A stretch of DNA of 64,000 nucleotides, from NCBI GenBank assembly GCA_963797175.1, contig CAWCOL010000009.1, forward strand, positions 1,240,001 to 1,304,000, written 5' to 3'. Numbering within the stretch: position 1 is the stretch's first letter; every line of letters begins with the position of its first letter. Position numbers and translations under genes: made by a program. The stretch is from DATLLN01 sp963797175. GTDB lineage: Bacteria > Actinomycetota > Thermoleophilia > Gaiellales > JAICJC01. The notes below the pieces were generated by a model that saw only the letters and a list, made by a program, of their open reading frames with translations, searched no databases and was not told where the DNA came from. Shown here in pieces: positions 18,900-28,823 of this stretch.

Positions 18900-18973
18900 G
18901 GGGGCGTAGTTCAGCTGGTTAGAACGCCGGCCTGTCACGCCGGAGGTCGCGGGTTCGAGTCCCGTCGCTCCCG
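18900..18973 (+). tRNA. tRNA-Asp (anticodon GUC)
   Basis: 74 nt. Acceptor GGGGGCG pairs with CGCTCCC (one G-U), D-arm GTTC...GAAC, anticodon arm CCGGC-CTGTCAC-GCCGG with GTC, and T-arm GCGGG-TTCGAGT-CCCGT. The discriminator is G, as expected for aspartate. No CCA is encoded. Confidence 0.96.
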
Positions 18974-19019
18974 TTCACTCGACCGCGGCCCGCCCCGTCC
19001 CGAGGTATCCTGGCTGACG

Positions 19020-20132
19020 ATGAGCCGGATGGGGCTGTGGCGAGTTGCTGCGGCGCTCGCACTCGTGGCCGGACTCGTGCTCGGGGTCTCCGCCCCAGCC
19101 GGTGCGCGCCCCGGTCTCCGTGCCCCGGCGGCGACCTGCACCTGGCGTGATGTCCCGCCGGCACCGGTGGGCGGCAAGATCCCGTCGCTCTTCGCGGTGG
19201 CCGCGGAGAGTGCAACATCGGCATGGGGCGTCGGACAGGCCATCGGCCGACCCTTGATCGAGCACTGGGACGGGACGGCGTGGACGGTGGCGCAGGACGG
19301 CACCGGGTTCCGGCACGGGCGCCTCCTTGCCGTTGCCGTCACCGCGGACGGCACCGCCTACGCCGTCGGCACAAGCCACGAGCGGCCGTTCGCGGAGCGC
19401 GCCACGGGCGGCTCGTGGGCCGCGCTCCCCACGGCACCCCACGTGCAGGGCAACACGACGCTGGATGCGATCGCGCCCTATGCGGACGATGCGGTCTACA
19501 CCGGCGGTTCCGTGAGGACGGCGGCGAGCGTGGAGCACGCGGTGGTCGACCGCTTCAACGGCGCTCGCTGGCACCCGGTGCCGGCACCCGCGGCCTCAGA
19601 GCTCGAAGGACTGACGGCAGGCGGCTGGAGCTCGATCTGGGCCACGGTCTCCGGCGCACAGGGATCGTCCGACACCAGCGACCTCGAGTACTGGAACGGC
19701 AGCACCTGGCGGGACGCGGGAAGCCCCGCCGGTTCGACGACCCACTACGACGGCATCGCCGAGACCTCGCACCGCGATGTGTCGGCGGTGGGATACAAAC
19801 CCGGCGCGTTCGGCAACGACCCGGTTGCCCTCCACTACGACGGCAGCGGATGGTCGCCGGTGCCCATCCAGCTTCCGGACCAGGCCCAGGGTGGTTTTCT
19901 GCGGAGCGTCGCGACACTCGCCGACGGCACCATCGTGGCCGCGGGGTCATGGTCACGCGACGGCACCCTCCACCGCATCTACCACCCACTCGTCGAGACC
20001 GGCACGTCGAGTGGATTGACACCCGTCACCCTCCCCCCCACGATCCGCAGCTACCTGGTGTCGGTATCCGCCGCCCCCGACGGAAGCCTGATCGTCGCGG
20101 CCGGGATCCATACCACGGCCATCTGCTCATAG
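19020..20132 (+). CDS. Secreted beta-propeller-like protein of unknown function
   Basis: 370 residues. The N-terminus MSRMGLWRVAAALALVAGLVLG followed by APAGARP is a signal peptide with a plausible AxA cleavage site. The body has repeats ending in a W-D/N-G-x-W pattern: IEHWDGTAWTV, VDRFNGARWHPV, LEYWNGSTWRD and LHYDGSGWSPV, spaced about 50 residues apart, which suggests a propeller fold. No catalytic motif is visible. TATCCT ends 8 nt before the ATG. The gene starts 46 bp after tRNA-Asp. Confidence 0.75.
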   Translation: MSRMGLWRVAAALALVAGLVLGVSAPAGARPGLRAPAATCTWRDVPPAPVGGKIPSLFAVAAESATSAWGVGQAIGRPLIEHWDGTAWTVAQDGTGFRHGRLLAVAVTADGTAYAVGTSHERPFAERATGGSWAALPTAPHVQGNTTLDAIAPYADDAVYTGGSVRTAASVEHAVVDRFNGARWHPVPAPAASELEGLTAGGWSSIWATVSGAQGSSDTSDLEYWNGSTWRDAGSPAGSTTHYDGIAETSHRDVSAVGYKPGAFGNDPVALHYDGSGWSPVPIQLPDQAQGGFLRSVATLADGTIVAAGSWSRDGTLHRIYHPLVETGTSSGLTPVTLPPTIRSYLVSVSAAPDGSLIVAAGIHTTAICS

Positions 20133-20174
20133 CGGCGGGCTCGCCAGCCCTGCAAACGGCGGTATCCTGTCAGC

Positions 20175-20516
20175 ATGCGACGCCTGTTGCAAGCGTTCCG
20201 GAATCCCAAGGTCGCCCTGCCGACGGTTCTCGGCGCCATCGCGCTGGTCGTCAGCTTCGTCCTCACTCCGACGCCGGAGCAGACCGTCGTCGTGAACGGC
20301 CTCACGCTCCATACGACGCCGACGCACACCGTGGACTGGGTGATCCTCGCGCTCCGCATCCTCGGAGGGCTCTCGCTTGTCATCGGCGTGGCGTCCGGCG
20401 CCGCCTACGCCCGCGGCGAGCTGGACATGCCGCACGAGGCGGTGCCGCCCAGTCAGGTGACGCATCCAGAGCCGGCGAAGGAGATCCCGCCGCTGAACGT
20501 CCCGTTCTCCTTCTAG
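20175..20516 (+). CDS. Small membrane protein with two transmembrane segments
   Basis: 113 residues. Hydrophobic helices at about residues 13-31 and 55-76 flank a 24-residue polar stretch (PEQTVVVNGLTLHTTPTHT). The C-terminal tail is Pro-rich. TATCCT ends 6 nt before the ATG with no Shine-Dalgarno. No family is recognised and the neighbours give no hint of a role. Confidence 0.7.
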   Translation: MRRLLQAFRNPKVALPTVLGAIALVVSFVLTPTPEQTVVVNGLTLHTTPTHTVDWVILALRILGGLSLVIGVASGAAYARGELDMPHEAVPPSQVTHPEPAKEIPPLNVPFSF

Positions 20517-20576
20517 CCCGCGTCCCGCTGACGATCCGGCGCTACCGCGCCCGCACCACCGGGTAGAACTCCCACC

Positions 20577-21446
20577 GTGGATCCGCGCACGGCCACGGTC
20601 GGCGTCATCAGCCCAGGGGCGATGGGCGCCGCGATCGGCCGGTCGCTGACCGGCCCGGGGCGGCGGGTGGTGGCGACGGTGGCCGGCCGCAGCGATCGCA
20701 CCCGCGCGCTGGCCGAGGGGCTGGAGCTGCTCGCCGACCTGCCGCTGGTTGTCGCCGAGGCGGACGTCCTGCTCTCGGTCGTGCCACCGGGGGAGGCCCG
20801 CGCCGTCGCCAGGGCCGTTGCTGAAGCCGCCGCCGAGACCGGCGCCCGGCCCCTGGTGGCCGACCTGAACGCGGTCTCCCCGGAGACCGTCCGCAGGATC
20901 GGCGACGTGCTCGCCGCCGCCGGGCTGGAGCTGGTGGACGGCTCGATCTCGGGCCCGCCGCCGCGGCCGGACGGCTCGACCCGCCTCTACCTCTCCGGCC
21001 CGCGCGCGGCCGAGGTGGCCGCGCTCGGCTTCGCCGGCGCCCACCCGATCGTCCTCGGGGAGGCGGTGGGGACGGCCTCGGCGCTGAAGATGTGCACCGC
21101 CTCGGTCTACAAGGGCACGGCGCTGCTGCTGGCCCACGCGCTGGGCACGGCCCAGGCCGAGGGCGTCCTCGAGCCGGCGCTGGCCGACCTGCGGGCGTCG
21201 TTCCCCGAGCTGCTGGAGGACATCGAGCAGACGATCGCGATGGCGGCCTCCAAGTCGCCGCGCTACGTGGGCGAGATGCACCAGATCGCCGAGACGCAGG
21301 CCGGCGCGGGGTTCCCGCAGGCGCTGTTCACCGCCGCCGCCGCGGCCTACGAGGTGATGGCCGCGAGCCCGCTCGCGGCGTTCACGCCCGAGCAGGCCGC
21401 CGGCGCGGACGACCTCGAAGCCGTGCTGCGCGCCCTTCGCTCATAG
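20577..21446 (+). CDS. NAD(P)-binding dehydrogenase of the beta-hydroxyacid/6-phosphogluconate dehydrogenase superfamily (DUF1932 type)
   Basis: 289 residues. The N-terminal Rossmann fold opens with VGVISPGAMGAAIGRSL (GxGxxG-like, with S in place of the first G). LLSVVPPGEA and GSISGPPPRPDG follow the pattern of hydroxyisobutyrate dehydrogenases. The helical C-terminal half contains ALKMCTASVYKG, where the lysine is the expected catalytic residue. The substrate is unknown. GTG start; the hexamer TAGAAC sits 7 nt upstream, close to the leaderless pattern seen elsewhere. It is followed by a strong terminator. Confidence 0.85.
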   Translation: MDPRTATVGVISPGAMGAAIGRSLTGPGRRVVATVAGRSDRTRALAEGLELLADLPLVVAEADVLLSVVPPGEARAVARAVAEAAAETGARPLVADLNAVSPETVRRIGDVLAAAGLELVDGSISGPPPRPDGSTRLYLSGPRAAEVAALGFAGAHPIVLGEAVGTASALKMCTASVYKGTALLLAHALGTAQAEGVLEPALADLRASFPELLEDIEQTIAMAASKSPRYVGEMHQIAETQAGAGFPQALFTAAAAAYEVMAASPLAAFTPEQAAGADDLEAVLRALRS

Positions 21447-21453
21447 AACGACC

Positions 21454-21485
21454 ACGGGGCCGGCTCCTTGCGGAACCGGCCCCGT
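21454..21485. terminator. Strong hairpin between two convergent genes
   Basis: A 10-bp perfect stem, ACGGGGCCGG with CCGGCCCCGT, encloses a 12-nt loop. AGAAC/GTTCT outside it can extend the pairing. It sits between the dehydrogenase stop and the stop of the convergent protease gene, so it can serve both directions. Confidence 0.8.
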
Positions 21486-21519
21486 GTTCTCACGCAGCCT
21501 CAGCTATCCGAGGATGCGA

Positions 21520-24500
21520 TCAGTTGTGGACCTGGATCACCACCTTCGCGCTGGTGGAACCCTTCCAGTCGCTCGCCGGGCCGGGGACGTACTTGGCCTT
21601 GATCTGCACCTTGGTCGGTGATCCGGGCGCCGTGACGAACGCGGTCGCGGATCCCGCCGAGACGGGGATCGTGGCCAGGAGCGTGCCCCCGGTTGTGGAG
21701 AACTGGACGTTGCCGTCCGTGGGCCCGCCCGCTGCCGACGAGATGGTCGCGATCAGCGTGATCTGACCACCCGGCGCCACCGGGGAGGTACCCGAGAGGG
21801 ACGTGGTCGTCGGCGCCGCCGTCACGTTGAACTTGCGCGTGACGTCGATCGCCGCGTTCCAGTCAGGATCGCCCACCTGCGAGGCCTTGACGGTGCACCT
21901 GCCAACGCCGTCGAGGTGGAGCAGACCCGACACCAGGTGACAGACACCCGATGCCGTGTACGTGATGGACAGCCCGGAGTTGGCCGTGGCGCCCGGATCG
22001 AGGTCCGGGGAGCCGAAGGCCGTCTTCGGGATCGTCGGGAAGGTGATGAACTGATTGCCCTTCGCGATCGAGAACGTGCGCATCACGTCGGAGGCGGGGT
22101 TGTAGTCCGCGTCGCCGGGCTGGGAGGCCGTGATCGTGCACGACCCAGCGCCGGTCAGGTGGACGGTGGACCCGCTTACCGAACAATCACCGCTCGCCGC
22201 GTACGAGACGGGCAGCCCGGACGACGCGCTCGCGCTGAGCGTGAAGTTACCGGTGCCGAACGTCTTGTTCGGGATCGACGGGAACGTGATGGTCTGGCTT
22301 GCCTGGTTGATGTTGAACGTCCGGTCGACCGGAGGCGCGGCGTTGTAGTTGCTGTCGCCCGCCTGCGATGCCTCCACCGTGCAGTTGCCTGCGCCGGTGA
22401 TGTGCACCGTGTTGCCGGTCACCGTGCAGTGCCCCGAGATCACCGCGAACGAGACGTCGAGCCCGGAGGTCGAGGTCGCGTTGATGGTGAAGTCGGAGTC
22501 GCCGAACGTGTGGTCGGCGACCGTGAACGAGATCGTCTGGTCGGCCTTGTTGATCGCGAACGTCTGCGTGACGTCCGGTGCCGGCTCAGTGGTCGCGTTC
22601 CCGGCCTGGTGCGCGGTCACCGAGCACGAACCCGCGCCCGTGATGTGCACCAGCGTGCCGGTGATCGTGCACTGATCGCTCGCGCCAACCGTGAAGGTCA
22701 CGGGCAGCCCGGACGACGAGACGGCGCTGACGTTGAAGTCGGCGTCGCCCCACGTGTGTGCAGCGATCGGGTCGAACGAGATGGTCTGTGTCTGCAGCAT
22801 CGTGAAGTCGGAGTCGGAGACATCGAAGTAGATGTTGCCGACGGCCTGGATCTCGATGCGTGCATGGGTGGTTGCGACGTTGGGCAACGCCACGTTCGCC
22901 GAGCCGTTGTTCGGAACGCCCGAAGCAAGCACGGTCGGGAACGTCTGTCCACCGTCGGTGGACAGCAGGATGTTGACGCTGCTGGTGCTGATCGGCGGCG
23001 CGTCCGTGCCCGCGACGTTCCACGTCACGTTCGTGTTCGTACCGCCGTCCAGTGTCACCGCCGTGTTCGGCGCGGTGACCAGGAACGGGCCGGTGCCCGG
23101 AGCCAGGTTCACCGTCACCAGCGGTGTCTCCGCCCTGCCACCGATGCCGTCACGAGCCGTCAGGATGAAGTGCATCGGGCCCGGGTAGGAAGCGGTGGGC
23201 AGGAACTCCGAGTAGCAGTCCACCAGTGCCTGCGGCACGGGCGGGCTCCCCGGAGCGGGAGCGCCGGGGCAGTCCCCGGTGTTCGCGTTGGTGTCGTTGG
23301 CCAGGATCTGCGCCATGTCGGGGAAGACCCGCGTCGGGTTCGTGTTGACGCAGTTCTCGCCGTTGGAGCAGGATGCCGAGCCGTAGCCATGGACGTTGTA
23401 CGCATTCGCGTCGAGCGCGGTGCCGAACTCACGGAACAACGGGCCGTTGGTCTTGTTGGCCGTCGTCAGGGCCGTGCCGGTCGTGCCGCCGCGGTCGAAC
23501 TGCTCCCACATGAACGTGGTCGCATCGCCGTCCGGGTCGCTGCCGCTGCCGGTGAGGGCGAACGGCGTGCGGTAGGGGATGGTCAGCGGGCCGGCCGGCG
23601 CGGTCACGGACGGTGCCGTGTCGCCGGTCGCGATCTGCTGGAACCCCTTGTTGTACGGGGCGGGGCCGCCGTGGGCGGTCTCGTTGACGTAGCCACTCAC
23701 GCCGGACGAGAGGTTCGTCAGGGTGAGCGCACCGGTCGCCTGCCCGGCGAGCGAGCCGCCGAACGTCACCTGGAAGCCGGTGTTGTTGAACGTCCCGGCG
23801 CCGAACCCGGCGACGGTCGCCGTTGCGCCCACCGGCAGGATGCCGGAGGTGCCGTTGGTCGTCGTCGAGACCGAGCCGCCGACGCCCGCGGACGGGTTCG
23901 TGACCGAGAGCTGGCTGACGTCGCCGAGCGCGTTGAAGGTCACGTTGTAGCCCGTGTCGGCAACGGTGCCGACGGTGACGGTGCCACCGGCGATGCCGAG
24001 CACGCCGGCCGAGCCGCGGGAGTTCTCACGAACCGTGCTGGTGCACGAGCCCGTGCAGTTGACGATCGAGATCAGCGAGACCTGGCTGTTGGCCAGGGTG
24101 CCGCCGAACGTCGCCGTGAACCCGGTGTTGCCCGCGCCGGAGGACGTGACCGTCCCGCCTGCAGGCCAACCGGAGATCCCGGTGATCGCCGCCTGGATGT
24201 TGGCGTTGCTGATGGCCAGCCCGCCCAGGCCCAGCGTCACGGAATTGTTGCCCGTTGTACTGGATCTGGTAGGACTGGGTGGTGCCGCTGAAGCTTCCCA
24301 GCGTCACCTGCTGCTGCTCGTTGCCGCCGGCGATCGCAGCTGCGATGCCTGCGGTGGTGTTGTTCTGGCCACGCACGATCGGCACCGAGTCGTTCCCGCC
24401 GTAGTTGAGCGTGTACGAGCGCGCCGTTGGACGTGTAGCCCGAGAGCGACACGGCCTGCACCTCGCTGACGCCCTGGAGGGCGGCCGCGATGCCGGTGGT

Positions 24501-26325
24501 GCTGTAGTTGCCGCCGTTGGTGATGACCGGCGAGTCGTTCGAGCCGTAGTGCAGCGTGAACGAGTCGTTGGCGCCACCGTGGGTGGTCTCGTCAACCGCG
24601 GAGAAGCATCCGCCGCAGCTGAGGGCGTCGATCGCCAGGTTGGGGACGTCCGTCCCGGCCCAGCCGCCACCGCTGTAGGTGACGGTGAAGCCGGTCGCGG
24701 ACGCGGCACCCACGGTGACTGTCCCGCCGATGCCCGGGATCGCGTTGATCGCGGTCTGGACGTTGGCGGTGTTGTAGGCCACGCCGCCGGCACCGATGGT
24801 CGCCGAGTCGTTGCCGCCGATGTTCACCTGGAACGACGACGTCGTCGTGCTGAAGCCCGGGCCGAACGTGACGGTCTGGACCTCGTTGCCGCCGCCGAAG
24901 TGCGTCAGCGACGCGGTCTGCACCTCGTTGATGTTGCTCAGCGTGCTCGAGGTGTAGGCCATGGTCTCCTCGTAGGAGATGGCCGTGAAGTACGGGTCGC
25001 TGTGCGGCTGGAGGTCATCCGTCGCGCAGATACCGGCGTACGCCATGATCGAGGAGCCCGAGCCCGGCTCGTACGACGTGCCCGCGTTCCTGTTGCCACC
25101 CGAGCAGTTGAGCTGGGTGCCGTTGAAGGGATGGTTCATCGCGAACTCGTGACCCATCTCGTGGGTCAGGTAGTCCACGACGTAGTAATCACCGTCCGGC
25201 TCGGGGATGCCCGTGCAGCCCTGTGCCTTGCTGTTGCCGCCGACGACGCCGAGGCTGGCGATGCCGCCGCCGTCCTGGCCGACTGAGATGTGGCCGATGT
25301 CGTAGTTGTTGGCGCCGACCAGCTGGCCGATGACGATGCGGTTGCGTGACAGCGTGCTGCTGCCGCACGATGCGAGCTGCGCCTGGGTGAAGCACGCGGC
25401 CGCGCCGCAGGGCCCGTTCGGCTCGTAGGCCTGGGCCGGGGTGTTGAGGTTGAGCAGGTCGTTGTTGCCGATCAGGTCCATGCGGTACTGGAACTCGTCC
25501 TCGTAGACCTGGTCAGCGCGCACCATCAGGATGACCTTGCCGGCCGTCACGTTCGCCGCGCCCCAGTAGGTGGCGAACGACGGATCGCTGAGCAGGGCCA
25601 GGCGGTACACCTTGAGCGTGCCGCCGCTGGTCACCTCGGGGTTGGCGGCACCGGGGACGACGTTCGACGACGTGGTCTTGATCGCCGAGGCCGGCTGGGT
25701 CGAGCTTCGCGGCCTCCCTCTCCAGGAAGTTGCCGTGCGTGTTCTTCAGGTTCGCGCCCGAAGTAGCTGCGCATAGACGCTCTGGTCGAGGTGGTAGAGC
25801 GGGTCGATGAACCACGGGCCGGTCGCGCCGCGCACCGAGGCGTTGAAGCCGAGCGGTGTCATCGCGATGGCGATGGTGGCCGTGGGATCGTCGATGCCGC
25901 GACCGCTGTAGGTGCGGATCTCCGGGTGCCTCTTCGCGAGCGCCGGCATCATGATCTGCGACTGCGTGATGCGGAACCGGGCGTACTTGCCGGTCGGCGA
26001 GGGCAGCGAGATCACCGTCGAGCTGGTGCGCCCGGCGGCGGTGAACTCGGCCGGCGCACCCGCCAGCGCGAGGCGCATGCCGGTGCTGTCCAGCGAGTAG
26101 GTCTTCATGTGCGTTGCCTGGATCTGCGCCTGGCGCCCGGAGGCGTTCGGGACGGCCACGGCATGCCACAGGCCCTGGGACTTGGCCGAGGCCTTGCCGC
26201 TCGATCCGGCTGCAGACGGCCGCCGGGACGGCGACCAGTGCAATCAGAACGAGCGCGGTCAGAAATCTGACCGGGCTCGGCGCTCGTCGCAGGCCGCGAC
26301 GAGCAGAGCGATCGGGTCGCTTCAT
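21520..26325 (-). CDS. Very large secreted metzincin metalloprotease with Ig-like and MBG-type repeats
   Basis: About 1600 residues. The ATG at 26325 has a good Shine-Dalgarno (GGGGGAGA) and starts a signal peptide (MKRPDRSARRGLRRAP, then a hydrophobic run). The catalytic domain lies near 25000-25650: LTHEMGHEFAMNHPF carries HExxHxxxxxH and SIMAYAG is the Met-turn, as in reprolysin/M12B-like metzincins. Next come Gly/Thr-rich modules with NxxVQxAI and GGTVTVG patterns, a PKD/Ig-like stretch, four repeats of about 81 residues (consensus QTITF...FG...SGLPV...C.V.G..VHITGAG.C.V.ASQAGD.NYN) and a final Ig-like domain. No sorting signal or membrane anchor ends the protein. Single-base frameshifts occur near 26215, 25770, 25705, 24425 and 24245; at 24245 one extra G in a GGG run explains the break. 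It is probably an exported enzyme degrading external protein. Confidence 0.82.
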
Positions 26326-26741
26326 TCGGGTTCTCCCCCTCGAGGAGTCGGTCGATCGGGTTGTAGGAGTGCACACGTCGGGAGCGGTTGAGCACGCGGT
26401 CGCACCGCTCTGCGGCCACGTACCTACGGTCCCCGACGCTTACTCGAACCCGGAGTGCCAGGTGGGATAGATCGCGAACACGACCCCGGTCACCGGCGCC
26501 TGGGTACCCGCCGAGGGCCTCGGCTCGGATGTTTGCGCTGATCGCCGCACATGGCTTCTGTGCGCTCTGCGGAATCCGAACTCGAAAGAGGACCGTGCGA
26601 TGGTCGGCGAACCTAGAACACGGCGGAGAGCGTGTCAAGTCGGCTCCGATTGCTGTGCGTTGGCAGCGAGCAGGCCGAGCAAGCCGGCGCAACTCGGCGA
26701 GCTCCTCGGTGCGGATTCCGTCGCGGAGAGCCCGATCGGCT
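26326..26741 (-). other. Gene-free region holding the promoter and long leader of the protease gene
   Basis: No convincing reading frame on either strand. From the predicted start site near 26603 the transcript would carry about 278 nt before the ATG. The leader contains a perfect hairpin GCCGAG-ggc-CTCGGC (26510-26524) next to GGGTACCC. I could not match it to a known riboswitch class by eye. The distal part (about 26570-26650) is clearly less GC-rich than its surroundings. Confidence 0.5.
26610..26638 (-). promoter_or_regulatory. Consensus sigma-70-type promoter for the protease gene
   Basis: On the minus strand TTGACA (26638-26633) is followed after exactly 17 nt by TAGGTT (26615-26610). 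This is the best -35/-10 pair I found in the window and points at the protease gene about 280 nt downstream. Confidence 0.65.
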
Positions 26742-27371
26742 CTATGCCGACGCGGTCGTCCCGCTGAGGACGCCCGTGAACTCCTCGCCCGTCATCGGCT
26801 GCGAGAACATCGGGTAGTCGCGCGCCACGGCGACCCGCTGTTCCTCGTCGCTGGTGGCGGCGGTGCAGTCGGTGAGCGTGATGACGTCGTAGCCCTTCTC
26901 GTAGGCGGTGCGCATCGTCGACTCGACGCAGCAGTTGGTGAGGAAGCCGCCCAGCGCGATCGTCGTCACGTCCCTGCTGCGCAGGATGAAGTCGAGGTTG
27001 GTGGTCGCGAACGTGTCAAGCCCGCGCTTGCCCTCGACGATGATGTCGCCCTCCTGCGGCGCCATCTGGTCGCAGATCTGCGCGCCCCAGCTGTCCTTGA
27101 CGAACGCGTTCGAGTCGATCACGCCCTTGAGGATGCCGTACACCCGCTCCGGGTCGCCCAGCTCGCCGTAGCCCTCGGCGAACGTGATCGGCGCGTGGAT
27201 GACGGTGGCGCCCGCGCGACGCGCCTCCTCGGCGACGGCGCGGCTGCGCTCGAGCATGCCCGTCTCCTCCATCACGTCCTTGACGGCCCGGTGGAGGGCG
27301 CCGCCCTCCGTGGTGAAGTCGTTCTGAAACTCGATCAGGACGACGGCGGTGGTGCGGGGATCGACCTGCAT
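26742..27371 (-). CDS. Isochorismatase-family cysteine hydrolase
   Basis: 209 residues from ATG, behind a Shine-Dalgarno-like GAGGAAGG. The D-K-C triad of the family can be placed: aspartate in LIEFQNDFTTEGG, lysine in VEGKRGLDTFATT, and the nucleophile in GGFLTNCCVESTM. The cis-peptide-type GFLTN loop is also present. Members hydrolyse amides or vinyl ethers such as nicotinamide, ureidoacrylate or isochorismate; the substrate is not evident. A TAAAGT hexamer at 27424-27419 is a candidate -10 site. The arginase-like gene lies 40 bp upstream in the same orientation, so the two may act in one nitrogen-salvage route. Confidence 0.88.
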   Translation of the reverse strand: MQVDPRTTAVVLIEFQNDFTTEGGALHRAVKDVMEETGMLERSRAVAEEARRAGATVIHAPITFAEGYGELGDPERVYGILKGVIDSNAFVKDSWGAQICDQMAPQEGDIIVEGKRGLDTFATTNLDFILRSRDVTTIALGGFLTNCCVESTMRTAYEKGYDVITLTDCTAATSDEEQRVAVARDYPMFSQPMTGEEFTGVLSGTTASA

Positions 27372-27411
27372 CGCGCATCCCTTCCTCGGCGTTGCTCTGG
27401 GCAGACGGACT

Positions 27412-28320
27412 TTACCGCTCTGCGAGCAGCCGTTCGAGGACGCTGACCACCGTCTCGGCGCCGCTGCCGGCCTCGTCGTCCATGGCCGCGTCGTAGCAGA
27501 GCAGGTCGAGCCCGGCGCACGCCGGATGGCGCGCGAGCGGGGCGGCCAGCTCGACCAGCTCGTCCACCGAGAGGCCGCCGTCCTGCTGCACCGGCGTCGC
27601 CCCGAACGCCGCGGTGGCGAGCACGTCCACGTCGATCGAGAGCCAGAAGCGGCCGGCCGCGCCGGCCAGGCGCTGGGCCGCATCGGCGCCCACCACGGCA
27701 GGGCCGCCGGCGCGCACGTCGTTGCAGTCACGCGAGAGCCCGATGCCGAGCTGCGCCGGCGTGACGCTGCCCAGGCCGATCGCCTCCTCGGTGTCGCGGT
27801 GGGCGAGCAGCGCGACGTGCTCGGGCGCGATCATCGGCGCCGGACCGGCGAGGCCCGTCAGCCGGTCGTCGCCGTGCCCGACCGCAACGGCGACGGGCAT
27901 GTCGGCCGCCTCGCCGGTCGGGCTCGTGACCGGGTCGTAGATGTCGAGGTGGCCGTCGATGTAGGCGAGGCCGGACGGGCCGCCGCCGTCGGCGCGGAGC
28001 GCGGCCGCCACGCCCGGCACGAGCGAGCAGCAGCCGCCCAGGACGACCGGGAACCGGCCGTCGCGGAGCAGCGGCACCAGCCCGTCGCGGACGCCCTCGC
28101 AGGTGGTGACCACCGTCGGGTATCCGACGATCCCGCTGGCCGGATCGCGCTCGGCACCGACGATGCGGACGTCGAGGTCGCCGGCGTCCTCGGCCGCCAG
28201 GCGCTCGACCACGCCGGCCCGGCGCAGCGCGGCCGGGGACAGCTCGGTGCCGCCCGGCGTGCCCAGCGAGTCGATGGGGACGCCGACCACGGTCAGGCGG
28301 CGTCCGCCCGGCTCAGCCAT
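27412..28320 (-). CDS. Arginase/agmatinase-superfamily protein with altered metal ligands
   Basis: 302 residues. The ureohydrolase fold is recognisable by three blocks in order: VVLGGCCSLVPGVAAAL, LAYIDGHLDIYDP and FWLSIDVDVLATAAF. In active enzymes the first reads GGDHS, and its histidine is a manganese ligand; here it is GGCCS. The second is normally DAHxD (here DGHLD), and the third SxDxDxxDP (here SIDVDVLAT). Catalysis on arginine or agmatine is therefore doubtful; it may bind another metal or act on another substrate. It overlaps the VIT-family gene upstream by 8 bp and leads into the isochorismatase gene. Confidence 0.82.
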   Translation of the reverse strand: MAEPGGRRLTVVGVPIDSLGTPGGTELSPAALRRAGVVERLAAEDAGDLDVRIVGAERDPASGIVGYPTVVTTCEGVRDGLVPLLRDGRFPVVLGGCCSLVPGVAAALRADGGGPSGLAYIDGHLDIYDPVTSPTGEAADMPVAVAVGHGDDRLTGLAGPAPMIAPEHVALLAHRDTEEAIGLGSVTPAQLGIGLSRDCNDVRAGGPAVVGADAAQRLAGAAGRFWLSIDVDVLATAAFGATPVQQDGGLSVDELVELAAPLARHPACAGLDLLCYDAAMDDEAGSGAETVVSVLERLLAER

Positions 28321-28816
28321 GCCCGACGGCGAAGCCGACCATCGCCACCATCGCCCCGGCCAGCGTGATCTGCACCAGCGACTGGGACAGGGACACGCGC
28401 ATGAAGTGGCGGCGGATGAAGGCGATCGCGACCAGCTCGACGGCGACCACGGCGGTCGCCACGACCAGCGCGACGTTCACGTCGGCGATGAGGAACGGCA
28501 GCGAGTGGAAGCTGCCGCCGACGAAGGTCGCGCCGCCGGTCACCATGCCCCGGCTGAAGCCGCCGCCGCGGCCGGTCAGCGTGCCGTCGTCGGACAGCGC
28601 CTCGGAGATCCCCATGCTGATCGCCGCGCCGAGTGCGGACGCCAGGCCGACCAGGAGCGCGGCGTGGGAACCGGCCAGGATCGCGGCCGCGAAGATCGGC
28701 GCCAGCGTCGACACCGTGCCGTCGATCAGTCCGACCAGACCTGGCTGGACGACGCGCAGCACCCGGTCGCGCTCGTCCGCGGCCTGCCAACGGGTGACGA
28801 TGGGGATCGAAGTCAT
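28313..28816 (-). CDS. Small VIT1/CCC1-family membrane transporter (iron/manganese)
   Basis: 167 residues. It starts with RVLRVVQPGLVGLIDGTVSTLAPIFAAA, the DGT-containing first helix of VIT/CCC1 carriers, and has about five membrane helices. The cytoplasmic metal-binding domain of plant VIT1 is absent, as in short bacterial members. The ATG at 28816 is favoured because TAGAAT ends 7 nt upstream and no Shine-Dalgarno exists; an ATG three codons earlier would lie inside the -10 element. It is divergent from a fur gene with an inverted repeat between them, so metal-dependent control is likely. Confidence 0.86.
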   Translation of the reverse strand: MTSIPIVTRWQAADERDRVLRVVQPGLVGLIDGTVSTLAPIFAAAILAGSHAALLVGLASALGAAISMGISEALSDDGTLTGRGGGFSRGMVTGGATFVGGSFHSLPFLIADVNVALVVATAVVAVELVAIAFIRRHFMRVSLSQSLVQITLAGAMVAMVGFAVGHG

Positions 28817-28823
28817 CACAAGC

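Noticed and set aside
21916..24291. Long plus-strand frame opposite the protease gene (791 codons)
   Set aside because: Shadow of the repeat-rich protease; no start signal, no recognised domain, and the minus-strand product has clear motifs.
26326..26603. A known riboswitch (c-di-AMP, c-di-GMP or cobalamin type) in the protease leader
   Set aside because: I looked for the conserved cores of these classes by eye and did not find them; only a local hairpin is supported.
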